NCBI GenBank assembly: GCA_937958365.1
Contig: CALFEW010000753.1
Span: forward strand, 1 to 26,400
Direction: 5' to 3'
Source: an uncultured Chloroflexota bacterium
GTDB lineage: Bacteria > Chloroflexota > Anaerolineae > Promineifilales > Promineifilaceae
DNA length: 26,400 nt
The stretch's first letter is position 1, and the number at the start of each line of letters is the position of its first letter. Below the pieces are notes generated by a model. That model did not search any database. It worked only from the letters and a program-made list of their open reading frames with translations, and was not told the DNA's origin. Below are positions 1 through 8,192 of this stretch, one piece after another. The position numbers were made by a program, and so were the translations under genes.

Positions 1-237
1 GCTTCACAAATTCATGTATCTCTTGATCTGCCGCAAGATCACGTTCAGGCAATTGTAGAAGACAACGGGAGTGGCTTCAACGTGGATGAGACCTTGAATG
101 CAAACAACCGTACAATTGGCCTGTCTTCTTTGCGTGAACGTATTGAAATGCTGAGCGGCGACATGAAAATTCAAAGCCGAATGGGGCATGGCACACGTGT
201 TGAATTTACGATCCCCATCACTTCTGACGTCTTTTAA
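1..237 (+). CDS. Sensor histidine kinase, C-terminal fragment (NarL/DesK-type)
   Basis: This open frame enters from the left edge and ends with TAA, leaving 78 residues. They form the end of a HATPase_c domain: VEDNGSGF is the G1 box that contacts ATP, and GLSSLRERIEMLSG followed by GHGTRVEFTIPI matches the G2 box and last strands of kinases that act with NarL-type regulators. The rest of the kinase, including its phosphorylated histidine and any sensor region, lies outside the window. It sits 134 bp upstream of the pilin gene in the same direction. The neighbouring cpaE begins with an intact receiver domain, so a regulatory link to the pilus is possible, but that is inference. The family call is firm; ligand and partner are unknown. 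Confidence 0.88.
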   Translation, partial: ASQIHVSLDLPQDHVQAIVEDNGSGFNVDETLNANNRTIGLSSLRERIEMLSGDMKIQSRMGHGTRVEFTIPITSDVF

Positions 238-289
238 GTGATTGAGGAATTGGGAAACTGCAAATCCAATTTTCAGTACCACGCTCCTA

Positions 290-318
290 TTGCGATTCAG
301 GTCATAAATAGCTATCCT
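290..318 (+). promoter_or_regulatory. Possible sigma70 promoter of flp pilin gene
   Basis: TTGCGA (290-295) and TATCCT (313-318) are separated by 17 bp and lie about 50 bp upstream of the flp start. Each hexamer matches consensus at four positions or fewer, so the call rests mainly on spacing and position in the AT-rich gap after the kinase stop. Confidence 0.35.
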
Positions 319-371
319 ATTACTAAATATCTTATTAAGTTCTTTTTAGATTTATTTGGAGGTATAACAAA

Positions 372-521
372 ATGTTATTTTTACAACGTGAAGATGGTCA
401 AGGTTTGGTAGAATACGCATTGGTTCTCGTTCTGGTGGCTGTTGTCATTATCGCCATTTTGACCCTGCTGGGTCCCCAGATCGGTAACGTCTTCAGCAAA
501 ATCACCTCTGGCCTCGGCTAA
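372..521 (+). CDS. flp: Flp-family type IVb pilin
   Basis: This 49-residue protein is the major pilin subunit expected for a Tad (tight adherence) pilus. Its short leader MLFLQREDG is followed by QGLVEYALVLVLVAVV, the classic Flp arrangement. Cleavage after Gly9 by a prepilin peptidase would place Glu at +5 and Tyr at +6, as in known Flp pilins. The rest is one hydrophobic helix plus a short polar tail ending in SGLG. The start is fixed by GGAGGT at 358-363, eight bases upstream. A strong terminator follows directly, so the pilin can be made in excess over the assembly genes downstream. No prepilin peptidase gene is visible in the window. The length is normal for the family. Confidence 0.93.
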   Translation: MLFLQREDGQGLVEYALVLVLVAVVIIAILTLLGPQIGNVFSKITSGLG

Positions 522-560
522 ACTGAGACTATTGACGATATTGTTGATTAGTAATTAGTA

Positions 561-603
561 TGAAACAGGACCCTATCATTTGATAGGGTCCTGTTTGTTT
601 GTA
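561..603 (+). terminator. Rho-independent terminator after flp
   Basis: A perfect 15-bp stem pairs 563-577 with 582-596 around a four-base loop, with a T-rich tail (TTTGTTTG). It separates the pilin transcript from cpaE, which has its own promoter at 719. Confidence 0.9.
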
Positions 604-928
604 TGGACGTTGGTTAGGCAATATGACCTGACTGCGATACAATCTCTCTTGCTTCATCATTGCCATAACATCGTAAAAGGCACCCAACATAATAGGTTAA
701 AATACCCATTTACCCCTATTGACAATACTTAGGATCATAGTAAGATGATTTTAGTTCAATGGGCAAATGATAAAACGGTATCTTTTAACATATGGGCTTT
801 TGCTTCTTCTCCCTAATTAGAGTCAACCCCACTATTTCACTATCCACAGTGTTGAAGTCTTCGATGCCTGTCTGGTTTATTGCCAGTTTTGTTTTTACTT
901 TAATCCAAACTAATCTAGTGGAACGATA
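604..928. other. Intergenic region before cpaE with promoter and long leader
   Basis: No credible gene is seen here. The stretch is AT-rich and holds the promoter at 719-746, an imperfectly spaced inverted repeat AATAGG (691-696) / CCTATT (715-720) whose right arm overlaps the -35 box, and a leader of about 175 bases before the cpaE start. No riboswitch fold was recognised in the leader. Confidence 0.6.
719..746 (+). promoter_or_regulatory. Sigma70-type promoter of the cpaE-cpaF-tadB-tadC operon
   Basis: TTGACA (719-724, perfect) and TAAGAT (741-746, five of six) are separated by 16 bp. Transcription would begin near 753. The half-site CCTATT of an inverted repeat overlaps the -35 box and could be part of an operator. 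The same hexamer pair and spacing recur at 26257. Confidence 0.72.
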
Positions 929-2197
929 ATGTCAGAAACTATTCGCGTATTAATTGTTGATGATCTCCCGGAAACCCGAGAGAATGTCCGTAAGCTGTTG
1001 CAGTTTGAGTCTGATATTGAGGTGATTGGTCAGGCTGGAACTGGTGAACAAGCCGTTGATATGGCTCAGGAGCATCGGCCGGACATTATCTTGATGGATA
1101 TTAATATGCCGGGCATTGATGGGATTGGGGCCAGCCAAAAGATATCAGAGTTGGTACCGACGACTCAAATCATCATTATGTCGGTGCAAAGTGATTCTGA
1201 TTATTTGCGCCGGGCCATGTTGGCCGGCGCTCGTGATTTCCTGACTAAGCCGTTTGGCGGGGATGAGTTAGTCGCTGCTGTTCGTCGAGTACATGCCAAA
1301 CGGCCGTTGATGCGATCAGGGCCGGTGGTGGGACAAACGGCCGTACGCCCAGGCGTTCCCCAGCCGGTTGTTGCTCCAGCCGAGGGCTATATGTTAGCTG
1401 TTTTTAGCCCAAAAGGTGGGAGTGGTTGCACAACTCTAGCTATTAACATGGCAATATCCCTGGCTGCCAGCGAACATCGCACCATACTTGTAGACGGCAG
1501 TTTGCAGTTTGGCGATGTCGCCGTCATGCTCAATATGAAACCGGTGACAAGCGTTGTTGATCTGAGCGCACGCGATGGTGAAATTGATTCCGACCTCATT
1601 AGCAGCGTTGTCCAGGTCCATCGCAGCGGATTACACGTACTCATGTCGCCGCCTCGCCCCGAAATGGCGGATGTCGTTACTGAGGCCAGTCTAAAGATAT
1701 TATGGGCAAGCCTGCGACAAATATATGATTACATCATCGTTGATACTACATCCAGCCTCAATGATATCGCCTTATCAATTCTGGATGAGGCAGACCGGAT
1801 TTTATTGGTCACTCAGCAAAACCTCCCCAGTCTGAAGAATGTCAGCCGCTTTTTTGATCTGGCTCAGAGCCTTGAATATCAGCAGAAAAAAGTCTGGCTG
1901 GTAGTTAATCGCATGACAGTGAAGCAAGGAATTTCTGTCAAAGATATCAGTGAAACCCTGAAGCGGCCGGTTCTTATGACCATCCCCGAAGATGACGTGA
2001 CTGTCAGCGCCGCCATTGATCAGGGTGTGCCCGTCGTCTCTGGCCCCAATAAGAAACGGCCCGTTGGCCTGGCTATGGTGAAACTGGCCGAAACCGTTAC
2101 CAGCCAGTTGAACAAAGAAAAAAGCGAAGGCACAAACGGTGAGGCAGTAAAAGCCGATGCGAGTGGATTATTCGGACGCTTATTTGGCAAGCGTTAA
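929..2197 (+). CDS. cpaE: CpaE/TadZ-type pilus assembly ATPase with N-terminal receiver domain
   Basis: TadZ/CpaE proteins are MinD/ParA-like ATPases that localise the Tad pilus machine. Residues 5-122 are a receiver domain with all usual catalytic residues: acidic pair D11/D12, phospho-acceptor D57, S85 and K107. A linker rich in Pro and Val (126-152) leads to the ATPase domain. Its P-loop region reads SPKGGSGCTT (160-169): the signature lysine K162 is kept, but the usual Walker lysine is Cys167. Degenerate P-loops are common in this family. Many TadZ proteins carry an atypical receiver, so the intact acceptor here is notable. The ATG start has only a weak ribosome site. It is the first gene of a run with cpaF, tadB and tadC; the C-terminus is polar and charged and ends GLFGRLFGKR. 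Confidence 0.9.
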   Translation: MSETIRVLIVDDLPETRENVRKLLQFESDIEVIGQAGTGEQAVDMAQEHRPDIILMDINMPGIDGIGASQKISELVPTTQIIIMSVQSDSDYLRRAMLAGARDFLTKPFGGDELVAAVRRVHAKRPLMRSGPVVGQTAVRPGVPQPVVAPAEGYMLAVFSPKGGSGCTTLAINMAISLAASEHRTILVDGSLQFGDVAVMLNMKPVTSVVDLSARDGEIDSDLISSVVQVHRSGLHVLMSPPRPEMADVVTEASLKILWASLRQIYDYIIVDTTSSLNDIALSILDEADRILLVTQQNLPSLKNVSRFFDLAQSLEYQQKKVWLVVNRMTVKQGISVKDISETLKRPVLMTIPEDDVTVSAAIDQGVPVVSGPNKKRPVGLAMVKLAETVTSQLNKEKSEGTNGEAVKADASGLFGRLFGKR

Positions 2198-2211
2198 GTT
2201 GGAGGATACTG

Positions 2212-3597
2212 GTGTCACTCTTAAAGCGAATTGAACAAAACCAACAACAACCTGCCCCAACAGAAGCACAATCATCAAAATTGCAAGAACTGCGGGTAAA
2301 ACGCTCGTCTCCGGCTGCCGGTTCACGGGATGCTTACGTGGATTTGAAGAACCGAATCCAGCAAAAGTTGATTTCCGAACTTGATCCGGGCATGGATATT
2401 ACAAAGACGGCCGAAGTGCGCTCCACAATTCGTGAAATGTTTGAGACGATGTTGGAGGAAGAAAGCATCGTTCTCACCCGCAATGAAAAGCTTCGTTTAT
2501 TTGAATCCATTGTTGCTGAAATTCTGGGTTATGGCCCGCTCGAACAATTTTTGCAGATGGATGGTATCACTGAAATTATGGTGAACGGTCCAGAGCACGT
2601 TTATATTGAGTCGGGTGGTAAATTGCAGCGGACGAACGTTACTTTTGAAGATAACGATCATCTACTCCGAATTATTGATCGTATCGTGGCTCCTTTAGGG
2701 CGGCGCATTGACGAAGGTTCACCAATGGTGGATGCACGTTTGCCGGATGGCTCCCGCGTGAATGCCGTTGTGCCGCCCATTTCGTTGAATGGAGCATCGC
2801 TGACCATTCGTGTGTTCTCCAAAATCCCATTCACTGTAGAAAACCTGATAGAGTTTGGAAGTATTACGCCGGAGGCCGTTGAATTCTTGAAGGCCTGTGT
2901 GATTTCCAAACTAAACGTGCTGGTCTCCGGGGGTACAGGCTCCGGTAAGACGACACTTTTGAATATCCTATCCAGTTTCATCCCTGATGGGGAGCGCATC
3001 GTCACCATAGAAAACGCGGCTGAATTGCAGTTGCGTCAGGAACACGTTGTGACTTTGGAATCGCGGGCCGCTAATGTGGAAGGACGAGGGTCCGTGACGA
3101 TTCAAGACCTGGTGATCAATTCGCTGCGTATGCGCCCCGACCGGATTATTGTTGGTGAGGTTCGTGGCGGTGAAGCGCTGGACATGTTGCAGGCGATGAA
3201 TACAGGCCATGATGGCAGTATGACGACGGGTCATGCCAACAGCACGCGAGACATGTTGGCTCGTTTGGAGACAATGGTGCTGATGGCCGGTATGGATTTA
3301 CCACATCGGGCTATTCGCGAGCAAGTCGCTTCGGCCATCAATTTGATTGTTCATCAAGATCGCTTAAGAGATGGTACACGGAAGGTCATATCTATTAGCG
3401 AAATCCAGGGTATGGAAGGCGATGTCATCACCACTTCGGAAATATTCCGGTTTGAGCAGTCCAGCATTGAAGATGGCAAGGTAATTGGGCGGCTGCGCCC
3501 AACGGGATTGAGACCGAAATTCATGTGGAAGCTTCAGGAATCGGGAATTATGCTGCCGCCATCAATTTTTGGGATTGGCGCGCGCAGCAGACGGTAG
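2212..3597 (+). CDS. cpaF: CpaF/TadA secretion ATPase of the Tad pilus
   Basis: This 461-residue protein is the hexameric ATPase that drives Flp pilus assembly at the inner face of the membrane. Walker A is GGTGSGKTT with Lys246. Walker B and flanking residues read RIIVGEVRGGEA, and the His box is seen in GHDGSMTTGHAN. The N-terminal region (about 40-230) is the usual GSPII_E N-domain with MVNGPEHVYIE. The start is GTG, set by GGAGG at 2201-2205 with seven bases of spacing. The gene follows cpaE by 14 bp and precedes tadB by 21 bp, so the genes are co-transcribed. The length is typical for CpaF. Confidence is high. Confidence 0.96.
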   Translation: MSLLKRIEQNQQQPAPTEAQSSKLQELRVKRSSPAAGSRDAYVDLKNRIQQKLISELDPGMDITKTAEVRSTIREMFETMLEEESIVLTRNEKLRLFESIVAEILGYGPLEQFLQMDGITEIMVNGPEHVYIESGGKLQRTNVTFEDNDHLLRIIDRIVAPLGRRIDEGSPMVDARLPDGSRVNAVVPPISLNGASLTIRVFSKIPFTVENLIEFGSITPEAVEFLKACVISKLNVLVSGGTGSGKTTLLNILSSFIPDGERIVTIENAAELQLRQEHVVTLESRAANVEGRGSVTIQDLVINSLRMRPDRIIVGEVRGGEALDMLQAMNTGHDGSMTTGHANSTRDMLARLETMVLMAGMDLPHRAIREQVASAINLIVHQDRLRDGTRKVISISEIQGMEGDVITTSEIFRFEQSSIEDGKVIGRLRPTGLRPKFMWKLQESGIMLPPSIFGIGARSRR

Positions 3598-3618
3598 ATC
3601 AAGAAGGAGTATGTGGCT

Positions 3619-4614
3619 ATGCCTCCCTTACTTTTACTCTTATTAGCTGCTGCATCTTTATTAGTCGTGTTTGGCGCTGGCATTGCTCTTGTGACTGGCG
3701 GCAGTCGGGGCAACGTGGATAAGCGTCTGGAGCAGTTTGTTGGGGCCACAGATGTGGTGGACGTTGTTGAGGAGATAGAGGCGGATCGCGGGGACGATCT
3801 GGCAGATCGCCTGGATACGGCGCTTTCTGGGCGCGGCTTTTTTGCACCCACGAAAGAACGTATTGCCAAGGCGGACCTTAAATTGAGGGTGACCGAATAT
3901 ATTGTCTTGGTCATTTTGAGCGCGATAGGGGTAGGTGTTGCGACTTACTTTGTCATGAATCGTGCGTTTCCGGTGGCATTAATTGGCGCATTGGTGGGTA
4001 TGCAATTGCCCAAGTATTATGTTTCTTTTGCGGCTGGCAAGCGAATGCGCGCTTTTGATAATCAGTTAAGTGATACGCTAAATTTGTGGGTGAATGCGCT
4101 GCGTTCTGGTTATAGCGTATTGCAGGGCATGGAAGCCATTGCGACGGAACTGCCGCCACCGGTCTCTCGTGAATTTGAGCGAGTGGTGCAGGAAGTTCGT
4201 CTGGGTCTGGGTCTGGAAGAAGCTTTGGCGAATATGTACCGACGTGTGCCGAGTGAGGACCTGGATTTGATTATTACGGCCGTTAACATTCAGCGCGAAG
4301 TCGGTGGCAACCTGGCCGAAATTCTGGATACCATCAGCTTCACCATCCGTGAGCGTGTTCGCATTAAAGGCGAAATTCGCACACTCACCGCTCAGGGACG
4401 CATTTCCGGGTGGGTTGTTGGCTTATTGCCCCTGGCTCTGGCCGGCGTACTATATGCCATTAATGGCGAATATATGAGCCAGCTCTGGGAAAAAGACAAG
4501 CCCTGGGTACTGGAACCTTATCTCCCCTGTGGTTGGGTGGTAGTCGGTAGCGGCCTTTTCATGATGCTCATGGGTATGTTAGCCATTCGGAAGATTGTAG
4601 ATATCGAAGTCTAA
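3619..4614 (+). CDS. tadB: TadB-type inner-membrane platform protein (T2SSF domain)
   Basis: This 331-residue protein is one of two platform proteins on which the CpaF ATPase acts. It has an N-terminal membrane helix (MPPLLLLLLAAASLLVV), a paired hydrophobic stretch at about 92-130, a T2SSF domain with SGYSVLQGMEAIATELP and EVGGNLAEILDTISFTIRER, and two C-terminal membrane helices. A GTG at 3613 in the same frame is only three bases from the AAGGAG at 3604-3609, while ATG 3619 lies nine bases away. The paralogous tadC product also begins with MP followed by a run of leucines, so ATG 3619 is preferred. The 105-bp gap to tadC holds no evident terminator. Confidence 0.93.
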   Translation: MPPLLLLLLAAASLLVVFGAGIALVTGGSRGNVDKRLEQFVGATDVVDVVEEIEADRGDDLADRLDTALSGRGFFAPTKERIAKADLKLRVTEYIVLVILSAIGVGVATYFVMNRAFPVALIGALVGMQLPKYYVSFAAGKRMRAFDNQLSDTLNLWVNALRSGYSVLQGMEAIATELPPPVSREFERVVQEVRLGLGLEEALANMYRRVPSEDLDLIITAVNIQREVGGNLAEILDTISFTIRERVRIKGEIRTLTAQGRISGWVVGLLPLALAGVLYAINGEYMSQLWEKDKPWVLEPYLPCGWVVVGSGLFMMLMGMLAIRKIVDIEV

Positions 4615-4719
4615 GAAAGCGTGAGCAACCTGTACTTTGTCTAGAATCTCGCTTACCTAAACCAGACTGATTGTCAGGCTGTCCAACATCTGGCAATTAG
4701 CTGAAAACGGAGAAAAACG

Positions 4720-5661
4720 ATGCCTTTGCTGCTATTACTCCTGATCGCCGTAGTGGCTATAGTTATTATAGGCGCCAGTTTCATGCTGCTCCGTCGTGCA
4801 GAAGAAGACCCATTATCAGCCCGTATTGATGAGTTCGCCGCCCGTGAAGAAGTGGTCTCAATTGAAGACATTGAGCTTTCAATGCCTATCTCAGACCGTA
4901 TTTTTGTGCCCATTGTCAGGAAGATCAGCGATTTTGTGGTGCGCTTCACGCCGCAGACCACTCTGGATCGTACAGCCCGACAATTGGAATTAGCCGGCAA
5001 TCCACGCAATATGTCTGCGGCCGAATTTTGGATTATACGAGGCGTGGCAACCGTGGCATTGGGCGGCCTGATCTTCTTGATGATGACCCGCAATGGGGCA
5101 GAACCCACCAAGCGCATTTTGTATGCATTAGGCGGCGCTGCTCTGGGTAATTATTTGCCCGCCATGTTTCTCCGTTCGATGGTTGACCGGCGTAAACAAA
5201 GCATTCTCAAGAAATTGCCCGATGCCCTTGATCTGATGACGATTTGTGTGGACGCGGGTCTGACCTTTAACGCGGCCATGCAAAAAGTAAGTGAAAAATG
5301 GGACGATCCACTTTCGGATGAATTTGGCCGGGTGATTTACGAAATGCAGTTGGGCAAGTCTCGAAGGCAGGCGCTCAAAGATATGTCGGACCGCACCGAC
5401 GTGCCGGACGTTACCAGTTTTATTGCGGCCATCTTGCAGGCGGAACAATTGGGCGTGGGCATTGGTAAGGTGCTGCGCATTCAGTCTGAACAAATGCGCG
5501 TGCGCCGTCGACAGCGGGCGGAAGAGCGCGCTCAGCAAGCGCCGGTAAAAATGACCTTTCCATTGGTGTTCCTGATTTTTCCCTCGATCTTCATTGTGTT
5601 GTTGGGACCGGCAGGCATTCAGGTTGCGCGCAGCGATGCTCTTAAAGGCTTGACCGGTTAA
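4720..5661 (+). CDS. tadC: TadC-type inner-membrane platform protein (T2SSF domain)
   Basis: This 313-residue protein is the partner of TadB in the membrane platform. It begins with an N-terminal membrane helix (MPLLLLLLIAVVAIVIIG), has two hydrophobic segments at about 103-150, then a T2SSF domain with LPDALDLMTICVDAGLTFNAA and GVGIGKVLRIQSEQMRVRRRQ, and a last helix around VFLIFPSIFIVLLG. That conserved ending is typical of TadC. The start is supported by GGAG at 4709-4712, seven bases away. It is the last gene of the Tad run; a hairpin terminator follows. Genes for secretin, CpaB, TadE-like pseudopilins and the prepilin peptidase are not in the window. Confidence 0.94.
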   Translation: MPLLLLLLIAVVAIVIIGASFMLLRRAEEDPLSARIDEFAAREEVVSIEDIELSMPISDRIFVPIVRKISDFVVRFTPQTTLDRTARQLELAGNPRNMSAAEFWIIRGVATVALGGLIFLMMTRNGAEPTKRILYALGGAALGNYLPAMFLRSMVDRRKQSILKKLPDALDLMTICVDAGLTFNAAMQKVSEKWDDPLSDEFGRVIYEMQLGKSRRQALKDMSDRTDVPDVTSFIAAILQAEQLGVGIGKVLRIQSEQMRVRRRQRAEERAQQAPVKMTFPLVFLIFPSIFIVLLGPAGIQVARSDALKGLTG

Positions 5662-5686
5662 TCTGGAAGGTTTTTGCGTCTACGTT

Positions 5687-5726
5687 GGGTTACAGCGAAC
5701 GATTTTGCTGTAACCCTTATTTTATA
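5687..5726 (+). terminator. Terminator closing the tad operon
   Basis: A perfect 10-bp stem pairs 5687-5696 (GGGTTACAGC) with 5707-5716 around a ten-base loop, followed by a T-rich stretch. It lies 25 bp after the tadC stop codon. Confidence 0.78.
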
Positions 5727-5761
5727 TACAGGCGAATCGTTGCTAACTGGAGAATTCAAAC

Positions 5762-6478
5762 ATGTCGCCTACGTCCTGGCTTTTGCAAGTCAGGAATCTG
5801 ACACATAATTTTTTGGATTTTGCCTTTCCGCCTGTTTGCGCCAGTTGCCAAAAGGTGGGTGAGCTTCTGTGTGTGGAGTGCCAGGCAAATATTCCCTGGG
5901 TGGTTGAACCAATTTGCCCGGCTTGTGGGCGAATTCTGGAACAATCCACCTCCTGTTGTGCTGTATGCCGACGTGAGCCGCTGCCTTTGAAGCAGATTCG
6001 CACGGCCGTTATCTTTCAGGGCATCATCCCCCACATCATTCACCAAATGAAATACAACGGCGCTTTTGCTTTGGCAGTTCCCCTGGCCGACATGATGGTT
6101 AAAGCCTGGCCGACCTGGCAATGCCCGGTTGATCTCGTCATGCCTGTCCCTCTGCACCCAAAGCGCCAGAAAAAACGAGGCTACAATCAGTCTGAGCTGA
6201 TTGTGAAGCGGTTTTGCGAATGCCTGACTCTGCCGCCCGATACCCAAAGTTTGCAGCGCGTGCGTTCGACCCCGCCTCAGGTTGGTCTGGACGCCGCAGC
6301 CAGAAAATCGAACGTGCATGGCGCATTTGCATTACAGGATAATCGTGTAAAGGGCAAAGACATCTTATTGGTGGATGACGTCTGTACAACAGGCGCAACC
6401 CTGGCAGCCGCAACCAACGTCTTGTTGGCTGCGGGCGCCAACAGTGTATCAGCTTATTGTGTGGCACGGGCCATGTAG
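5762..6478 (+). CDS. comF: ComF-family phosphoribosyltransferase-like protein
   Basis: This 238-residue protein has the two-part ComF form. The N-terminal zinc-binding region carries cysteines at 26, 29, 37 and 40, and more at 52, 55, 65, 66 and 69. The C-terminal half is a type I phosphoribosyltransferase fold with the PRPP loop VDDVCTTGAT at 204-213. ComF proteins are needed for DNA uptake in competent bacteria, but their exact reaction is unclear, and many non-competent species keep one. The start is set by GGAG at 5749-5752, nine bases upstream. The gene is followed after 43 bp by hpf; comF-hpf adjacency is seen in many other bacteria. No other competence gene is present here. Confidence 0.92.
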   Translation: MSPTSWLLQVRNLTHNFLDFAFPPVCASCQKVGELLCVECQANIPWVVEPICPACGRILEQSTSCCAVCRREPLPLKQIRTAVIFQGIIPHIIHQMKYNGAFALAVPLADMMVKAWPTWQCPVDLVMPVPLHPKRQKKRGYNQSELIVKRFCECLTLPPDTQSLQRVRSTPPQVGLDAAARKSNVHGAFALQDNRVKGKDILLVDDVCTTGATLAAATNVLLAAGANSVSAYCVARAM

Positions 6479-6521
6479 TAGTGGGATAATAAACCCACAT
6501 TAAATCCGAGGAGAAACTGAG

Positions 6522-7088
6522 ATGGTAGACGTTTCAATACATAGTCACAACTTAGATGTTACACAGAGACTTGAGAATTATGTGGAGAAGAAGACGGAGC
6601 GGTTAGACCGGTATATGCCCAATCTAACCGAAATCCGTGTAGATCTCAGTACTGAAAATGCGCGTAGTGCTGTGGAACGGCAAATAGCACAAATTACTGT
6701 CCGCGATGATCGGGGAACGATTTTGCGGGCAGAGGAGCGCAGCAGCGATATTTTTGCCGCTATTGATACGGTGGTGGACAAACTCTACCGGCAAATCAAG
6801 CGGTATCGGGGCAAACGGCAGCGGCGATGGCGCGGAACCGGGGTTGACGAGCAGTGGGTAGGTGAACCGCTGCCGGTGGAGGAAGAAGAGGAAGAATCTT
6901 CTGAACAAACCATCGTTCGTTATAAGCGGTTTGCCCTTCAGCCGATGTCGGCGGAAGAAGCGATAGAGCAGATGGAACTGCTGGGGCACGATTTCTTTGT
7001 GTTCTTCAGCGCGGAAGAGGAAGCCATTAATGTGTTGTATCGTCGTCGTGACGGTAACTATGGCATTTTGCAGCCCGACTTAGACTGA
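6522..7088 (+). CDS. hpf: Ribosome hibernation promoting factor, long form
   Basis: This 188-residue protein is a long-form HPF. Residues 1-105 are the S30AE domain that binds the 30S subunit in the decoding region; 130-186 are the dimerising C-terminal domain, with RYKRFALQPMSAEEAIEQM and VLYRRRDGNYGILQPDLD. Long HPF pairs two 70S ribosomes into inactive 100S dimers in stationary phase. An acidic linker (EEEEEESSE) joins the domains. The start follows CGAGGAG at 6507-6513 with eight bases of spacing. It lies 43 bp behind comF with only a weak 5-bp hairpin between (6481-6498), so the two genes are probably co-transcribed. A strong terminator follows. Confidence 0.95.
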   Translation: MVDVSIHSHNLDVTQRLENYVEKKTERLDRYMPNLTEIRVDLSTENARSAVERQIAQITVRDDRGTILRAEERSSDIFAAIDTVVDKLYRQIKRYRGKRQRRWRGTGVDEQWVGEPLPVEEEEEESSEQTIVRYKRFALQPMSAEEAIEQMELLGHDFFVFFSAEEEAINVLYRRRDGNYGILQPDLD

Positions 7089-7098
7089 AATTGAAACG

Positions 7099-7146
7099 AC
7101 AAGCCTTCCATGCGTTGTGTAACGCGCATGGAAGGCTTGTTCATGT
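7099..7146 (+). terminator. Terminator after hpf
   Basis: A perfect 16-bp stem pairs 7099-7114 with 7125-7140 around a ten-base loop, but the T tract after it is short. It lies 10 bp past the hpf stop and just ahead of the phosphatase gene, which makes an upstream TTG start at 7091 for that gene unlikely. Confidence 0.75.
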
Positions 7147-7153
7147 TTATCCA

Positions 7154-7648
7154 ATGGCGCATATTTTGTGTGTTTGTACGGCGAATATATGCCGCTCACC
7201 GGTGGCGGCGGCTTTGCTGCGCCAGCGATTGCAGGAGCGGGGCCTGACGGATTGGGTGGTGCGCTCGGCGGGCACGTGGGTGCAGGAAAAACGAGGCGCT
7301 TCACAATACAGCGTGGAACTGATGACGGAACAGGGGTTAGACATCACCGCACATCAGGCGGAAATGGTTGACCGGCAGCTTTTGCGGGATGCAGACCTGG
7401 TCTTGTGCATGGAAACAGGTCATGCCGAGGCTTTGCGGGTTGAATTTCCCGGATCGGCCGACAAGATTTTCCTGATGAGTGAGATGTTGGGCAAGAAGTA
7501 CAACATCAACGACCCATACGGCCGTTCCCGTGACGCTTATGAAACGATGGTCAAAGAACTGACAACCATCACAGACGTTGGGCTAGACGAAATTATCGCC
7601 AGAGCGGAGAGCCTGGCGGCGGCGCGAGACGTTACCAGCCTTCAATAA
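7154..7648 (+). CDS. Low-molecular-weight protein tyrosine phosphatase
   Basis: The protein has 164 residues, the usual length for this family. The P-loop CTANICRS at 8-15 fits CX5R(S/T), with Cys8 as nucleophile and Arg14 binding phosphate. NDPYGRS near residue 120 supplies the general-acid Asp. The enzymes remove phosphate from protein tyrosine (some from arginine) and often act on capsule or stress pathways; no target is visible here. The frame is open back to TTG 7091, but that extension would run through the terminator hairpin, so ATG 7154 is chosen although it lacks a clear ribosome site. The 3' end overlaps the convergent HNH gene by 17 bp. Confidence 0.92.
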   Translation: MAHILCVCTANICRSPVAAALLRQRLQERGLTDWVVRSAGTWVQEKRGASQYSVELMTEQGLDITAHQAEMVDRQLLRDADLVLCMETGHAEALRVEFPGSADKIFLMSEMLGKKYNINDPYGRSRDAYETMVKELTTITDVGLDEIIARAESLAAARDVTSLQ

Positions 7649-8153
7649 ATTCGGCCCATTCCTGGTGGTCTTCCAGGTGTGAGCCAAAGCGGTAAACGGC
7701 CGTCGGCGCTGGTTCAATCGGTGGATGATATGGCCGCATACTAATCTCGTCCGGCAGCTTCCCCCCCTTTAGACGATTGCAAGATGGACAGGCCGCAACC
7801 AGATTGTCCCAAGAGTGGGGGCCTCCCAGGTGGCGTGGTACGACGTGATCAATCGTCAGGTGACGCGATTTACGGCCACAATATTGGCAGGTGTAATTGT
7901 CACGTCGCAGAATTTCTCGCTTCGACAGGGAAATGCGCGGGCGTGGACGCTTGATCATGGCGCTGAGTTTGATGACGGAAGGGATTTCAAATTCGGCGGC
8001 GCTAGTGCGTAAATAGCCACGGCCGTTCACAAGAATTTCTGCTTTCCCAGCCAGCACTAACGCCAGCGCTCGCTTCGTGTTGCAGACGTGTAGGGGTTCA
8101 AAGTTCACATTTAGCAAGAGCACCGGCTCGTGCAAAAGTTCCTCTTTACTCAT
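7632..8153 (-). CDS. HNH endonuclease
   Basis: This 173-residue protein has a beta-rich N-terminal part (about 9-75) and an HNH nuclease domain. Zinc ligands are CQYC (Cys89, Cys92) and CPSC (Cys122, Cys125). The catalytic core reads HLTIDHVVPRHLGG (D102/H103) with Asn117 in DNLVAACPSC. Proteins with this layout are widespread, short, chromosomally encoded HNH nucleases of unknown target; a restriction or repair role is not shown. The frame is open to 8210, but ATG 8153 (MSKEELLHEP) is the proper start because the promoter's -10 box lies just upstream. The promoter placement predicts an mRNA leader of only a few bases. The gene is divergent from the Nif3-family gene. Confidence 0.9.
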   Translation of the reverse strand: MSKEELLHEPVLLLNVNFEPLHVCNTKRALALVLAGKAEILVNGRGYLRTSAAEFEIPSVIKLSAMIKRPRPRISLSKREILRRDNYTCQYCGRKSRHLTIDHVVPRHLGGPHSWDNLVAACPSCNRLKGGKLPDEISMRPYHPPIEPAPTAVYRFGSHLEDHQEWAEFIEGW

Positions 8154-8163
8154 GACGAAAGTC

Positions 8164-8192
8164 AGTATACATGGGATAAAAATGTGCGTCAA
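8164..8192 (-). promoter_or_regulatory. Promoter of the HNH gene, giving a nearly leaderless mRNA
   Basis: On the minus strand TTGACG (8187-8192) and TATACT (8164-8169) are spaced by exactly 17 bp, each five of six to consensus. Initiation about seven bases past the -10 box would leave a leader of about 3-4 bases before ATG 8153. The inverted repeat ATGGGAT (8171-8177) / ATCCCAT (8192-8198) frames the spacer and -35 box and looks like an operator. Confidence 0.72.

Noticed and set aside
6481..6498. Small hairpin GTGGG/CCCAC between comF and hpf
   Set aside because: Five base pairs and no T tract; too weak for a terminator.
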